From contig JBQNAT010000001.1 in assembly GCA_052170315.1 (NCBI GenBank), forward strand, positions 124,001-188,000: DNA of 64,000 nt. Reading direction: 5' to 3'. Shown here piece after piece: positions 61,353-64,000 of the stretch (its first letter is position 1; the number at the start of each line of letters is the position of its first letter). Source of the stretch: UBA9732 sp052170315. Its GTDB lineage: Bacteria; Spirochaetota; Spirochaetia; Sphaerochaetales; Sphaerochaetaceae. The position numbers were made by a program, and so were the translations under genes. The notes below the pieces were generated by a model that was not told where the DNA came from, did not search any database, and saw only the letters and a list, made by a program, of their open reading frames with translations.

Positions 61353-62453
61353 TTACATCCCCTCTGTGTATATTCTCTCTTCGGTATCCTTTTTGAAAAG
61401 GAAAACCTTATTGGGCTTCAACGCGAAACGCACCGTTTCCGATTCATTGTCAACCGGATTGTCCGCATCTGTTATTGAGCGTATCAGCGGATTTTCAGAT
61501 GCTTCGTTTGTGGAAACAATGCTTACATCACGTCCCATGACCTCTACATTTCTGAGTTTGCAGGTAAACGGGCCGTCATTTTTAAGGATGAAGCCTTCGG
61601 GTCTGATACCTACATGAACATCTGCGTCCGCAGTGCCGGGAACATCAAGAACGGCGTCTTTGCCAATGTAAAGCTTTCCGCCGCGGACTTCGCCGCGGAA
61701 CACATTAATAGGAGGCGTGCCAAGGAATTTCGCAACAAACAGGTTGGCAGGGCTGTTGTAAACGTCCTGAGGCTTTCCTATCTGCTGGACAACGCCAAAC
61801 TTCATTACGACTATCATGTCGGAAATACTCATCGCCTCTTCCTGGTCGTGGGTAACAAAGACCGTTGTAATCTTCGTTTCCTTCTGTATCCTCTTTATCT
61901 CTTCACGCGTCTGAAGCCTCAGTCTTGCGTCAAGGTTTGAAAGAGGCTCGTCAAGAAGAAGAACCCGGGGCATCTTAACCAGAGCTCTTGCGATTGCGAC
62001 TCTCTGCTGCTGACCGCCCGAAAGCTCGCTTGGCTTTCTTTCCATAAGCTCGTCTATCTGGACTATCCCGGCTACGTCGTAAGCGCGCTTAAGCATCTCT
62101 TCCTTAGACAGCTTATCTTCGCCCCTGAGATTCTGAAGAGGAAACAGTATGTTCTGCTTGACCGTCATGTGAGGATACAGCGCATAGTTCTGGAAAACCA
62201 GACCCACACCCCTGTTTTCCGGAGGAAGAAGCGTTACATCATCGTCCCCAAACAGGAGCTTCCCGCTTGTCGGCTTCTGAAGACCGCAAATCATGTACAG
62301 CGTAGTGCTTTTTCCGCAGCCGGAAGGACCAAGGAGCCCTACAAGCTTGCCGTCCGGGATTGTGAAGCTGAAGTTATTTACGGCAATGACCTCTTTGTCA
62401 TTCCTGTTTCTGCCCGGGAAAACCTTTGTTAAATTCTGTAGCTCAACCTTCAT
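61353..62453 (-). CDS. ABC transporter ATPase (MsmK/UgpC/MalK type)
   Basis: 366 residues. Walker A GPSGCGKSTT, signature LSGGQQQR, Walker B LLLDEPLSNLD and the H-loop VTHDQEEA. The C-terminal ~130 residues are the TOBE regulatory barrel of sugar ATPases. It leads the operon, 81 nt downstream of the RDD gene, with AAAGGG before the ATG. MsmK-type proteins commonly power several importers, so this one may also serve the ATPase-less carbohydrate system at 13-16 kb (inference). Confidence 0.92.
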   Translation of the reverse strand: MKVELQNLTKVFPGRNRNDKEVIAVNNFSFTIPDGKLVGLLGPSGCGKSTTLYMICGLQKPTSGKLLFGDDDVTLLPPENRGVGLVFQNYALYPHMTVKQNILFPLQNLRGEDKLSKEEMLKRAYDVAGIVQIDELMERKPSELSGGQQQRVAIARALVKMPRVLLLDEPLSNLDARLRLQTREEIKRIQKETKITTVFVTHDQEEAMSISDMIVVMKFGVVQQIGKPQDVYNSPANLFVAKFLGTPPINVFRGEVRGGKLYIGKDAVLDVPGTADADVHVGIRPEGFILKNDGPFTCKLRNVEVMGRDVSIVSTNEASENPLIRSITDADNPVDNESETVRFALKPNKVFLFKKDTEERIYTEGM

Positions 62454-62534
62454 ATAAATACCCTTTTCATAAAAGACTCTATTTTTTTTACCGGTTCAGT
62501 AATAATACTCCATAAAACCGTTTTGCGCTTCAAT

Positions 62535-63317
62535 TTATTTATCAAATCTGAAATCACGGCTGTCAGCGGACTGTTTATAGTCAATCATCGCCTGTTCATC
62601 GCTGAAAATAAGCTGACTTGCAAGGTCAACAACCACGCAGTCCGAAAGCTTATCGTGTATAAGAGACCGTGTTTTTGTCGTAAAAAGCATAACAAGCTGT
62701 ATGATAAAAAGAATTAAAACAATGACAGGCCCAAGCAGCCCGGTACTCCCCGTTATCCCTATTGCACTGAAAATAATCATGATAATAACCAAAACGGGTA
62801 TCATTGTTTCTATGACATATTTCCCGAAGAAAGTGCGTATGAACAGCGACACCTTTCCCAGCCTTACCCCGTTTGTCCTCATAACGCCAAGGCCGAATAT
62901 CTTCTTGCCCGGGGTCTGTCCGTTTTTGAAAATAATTGGAAAAATGAACTCTATTATCATGAACGCGAGGAAAACGGAAAGAGAAACTATGGTAATAATC
63001 AGATAAACAATAGCGTTAAGCGCGCCAAGCATAGCGCTGTCACTGTTCATGGCCGCAAGGGCCGCGTTATAGTTTTCCCGCTCTTTTTCCGAAAGCGCCT
63101 CATAGTCCGCCTGTGTCAGTACACTGTCAAAATCCACGTTATATTCTTTTGAATAATAGGCTATCCCTTTTTCATACGCTTCATGACGGGAGTCGTAATT
63201 AAATATAGCGGAAAGCGCGAAGGCAAAACCGGAAGCCAGGATAACGAGAAGAATTGCGTCTAGCAAAAAAGCCGAAGCCCTTTTAAGCAGGCTCCCTTTC
63301 TGAAGGTCGTAAATCAT
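62535..63317 (-). CDS. RDD-family membrane protein
   Basis: 260 residues with four to five hydrophobic segments. The N-terminal Arg-Asp pair of the family is RASAFLLDAILL; the second conserved block is NGQTPGKKIFGLGVMR, and TRSLIHDKLSDCVVVD is the C-terminal signature. A charged loop of ~50 residues after the first helix is unusually long. Family members have been linked to ion or solute transport, but no role is established here. No clear ribosome site. Confidence 0.85.
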   Translation of the reverse strand: MIYDLQKGSLLKRASAFLLDAILLVILASGFAFALSAIFNYDSRHEAYEKGIAYYSKEYNVDFDSVLTQADYEALSEKERENYNAALAAMNSDSAMLGALNAIVYLIITIVSLSVFLAFMIIEFIFPIIFKNGQTPGKKIFGLGVMRTNGVRLGKVSLFIRTFFGKYVIETMIPVLVIIMIIFSAIGITGSTGLLGPVIVLILFIIQLVMLFTTKTRSLIHDKLSDCVVVDLASQLIFSDEQAMIDYKQSADSRDFRFDK

Positions 63318-63411
63318 ATGAGCAACACATTAATACTATATCAAACAAAACCCTGTGGGCAATAATTATTGTAAATTTAATGAGACTGCCCCGACTGCAT
63401 GGCCTGCACGG

Positions 63412-63440
63412 TTCAAACACATCATTTTTTGTGCTATCAT
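63412..63440 (+). promoter_or_regulatory. Promoter of butyrate kinase gene, apparently leaderless
   Basis: TTCAAA, 17 bases, TATCAT; the -10 ends nine bases before the ATG at 63450, and there is no ribosome site between. Confidence 0.5.
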
Positions 63441-63449
63441 CCCTTCACC

Positions 63450-64000
63450 ATGAACAGACTTCTCATAATCAACCCGGGCTCCACTTCAACCAAAATCAGC
63501 ATATTTGACGGCCCGCGCCATGTTTTTACCGAAAGCGTCTTCCACGACGCGCCGGTTCTGCTTCGCTATCCCACAACCAACGACCAGATGCCTTTCCGCG
63601 CGCAGGTCATACGCGACATCCTTTCCCGACACGACATAGACATCTCTTCCGTCACAGTCTGGGTAGGCCGAGGCGGTTGCGCATGCTCGCAGCCTTCCGG
63701 AGTTATGGAAATAAATAAATCGCTTGTGGATGATACAGCCTCGGACAAAGGAGGCAGCGACCATCCCGCAAAACTGGGAGTAATGCTTGCATATGAATTC
63801 TGCACCCTTTACGGCGGAAAAATGTATACGGTAAATCCTACAAACGTAGACGAGCTTAGCCCATTTGCAAGGGTCACGGGAATTTCAGGATTATACAGGC
63901 GCGCGCAGACACATACCCTAAATCAGAAGGCAATAGCGAAAATTCATGCAGAAAGTATTGGGAGAAGCTATGATTCGTGCAGTTTCATAGTTTGTCACAT
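63450..64000 (+). CDS. buk: Butyrate kinase (3' end outside window)
   Basis: ATP-forming step from butyryl phosphate to butyrate, or the branched-chain equivalent. 183 residues are visible. The acetokinase-family start MNRLLIINPGSTSTKISIFDG is followed by VWVGRGGCACSQPSGVMEIN, TVNPTNVDELSPFARVTGIS and the THTLNQKAIAKIHAES block that are specific to butyrate kinase. The run after IVCH would lead into the GGG phosphate loop beyond the edge. No phosphotransbutyrylase is seen in the window. The ATG has no ribosome site, consistent with a leaderless message. Confidence 0.9.
   Translation, partial: MNRLLIINPGSTSTKISIFDGPRHVFTESVFHDAPVLLRYPTTNDQMPFRAQVIRDILSRHDIDISSVTVWVGRGGCACSQPSGVMEINKSLVDDTASDKGGSDHPAKLGVMLAYEFCTLYGGKMYTVNPTNVDELSPFARVTGISGLYRRAQTHTLNQKAIAKIHAESIGRSYDSCSFIVCH

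Overview
The window looks like a chromosomal segment of a host-associated, sugar-fermenting spirochaete, probably Treponema or a near relative. Three points suggest this, all inference from sequence: extracytoplasmic binding proteins whose signal peptides run into a Gly-Ala-Gly-Glu stretch; a sodium-pump oxaloacetate decarboxylase set next to many galactoside and oligopeptide uptake genes; and moderate G+C with short intergenic gaps. No transposase, integrase, phage gene, rRNA or CRISPR array is visible. One tRNA gene (Ala, GGC) is present.

Layout. 1-8 kb: 3' part of a GH36 alpha-galactosidase, Mrp-type Fe-S/P-loop ATPase, serine acetyltransferase, oadGAB, an RNase D-like gene broken by an in-frame amber codon, and dCMP deaminase. 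8-13 kb: DtxR-type regulator overlapping a U32 protein, then a sugar:cation symporter overlapping a PIG-L deacetylase. 13-23 kb (minus): a carbohydrate ABC importer (binding protein and two permeases) and a complete oligopeptide ABC operon ending in a phosphodiesterase-like gene. 23-30.6 kb: an AT-rich NTF2-like gene, serC, a MATE pump, a secreted repeat protein and the tldE/tldD pair. 30.7-33.7 kb: a compact operon of glycerophosphodiesterase, cyclic-nucleotide-binding protein and a TIM-barrel/class III cyclase fusion. 34-38.7 kb: XdhC-like gene and mglBAC, with mglB carrying an apparent 1-nt frameshift in its signal peptide. 39-47 kb: tRNA-Ala, a striking 44-nt palindrome, CBS-type pyrophosphatase, GltS-like symporter, PlsC with a zinc ribbon, alpha/beta hydrolase and an NfnAB-like pair. 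47-51 kb: inositol-phosphatase-like protein and GH2 beta-galactosidase. 51-55 kb: thyA-folA-nrnA-nrnA-surE. 55-62.5 kb (minus): a sugar-type ABC importer whose last two genes are a secreted thermonuclease and a secreted triple OB-repeat protein. 62.5-64 kb: RDD protein and the 5' part of butyrate kinase.

How the genes fit together. Alpha- and beta-galactosidase, Mgl, the symporter and the carbohydrate importers describe galactoside scavenging; oadGAB and butyrate kinase describe fermentation with a sodium gradient. The two most unusual sets are (1) the putative cyclic-nucleotide operon at 30.7-33.7 kb, where a sugar-isomerase-like barrel is covalently joined to a nucleotidyl cyclase and co-transcribed with its likely receptor, and (2) the 55-62.5 kb importer/secreted-nuclease operon, which lies tail-to-tail with intracellular nanoRNase, nucleotidase and dTMP-synthesis genes and may form a nucleic-acid scavenging pathway. 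Several start sites (XdhC, pyrophosphatase, butyrate kinase) have a promoter -10 element so close to the ATG that the mRNAs should be leaderless.
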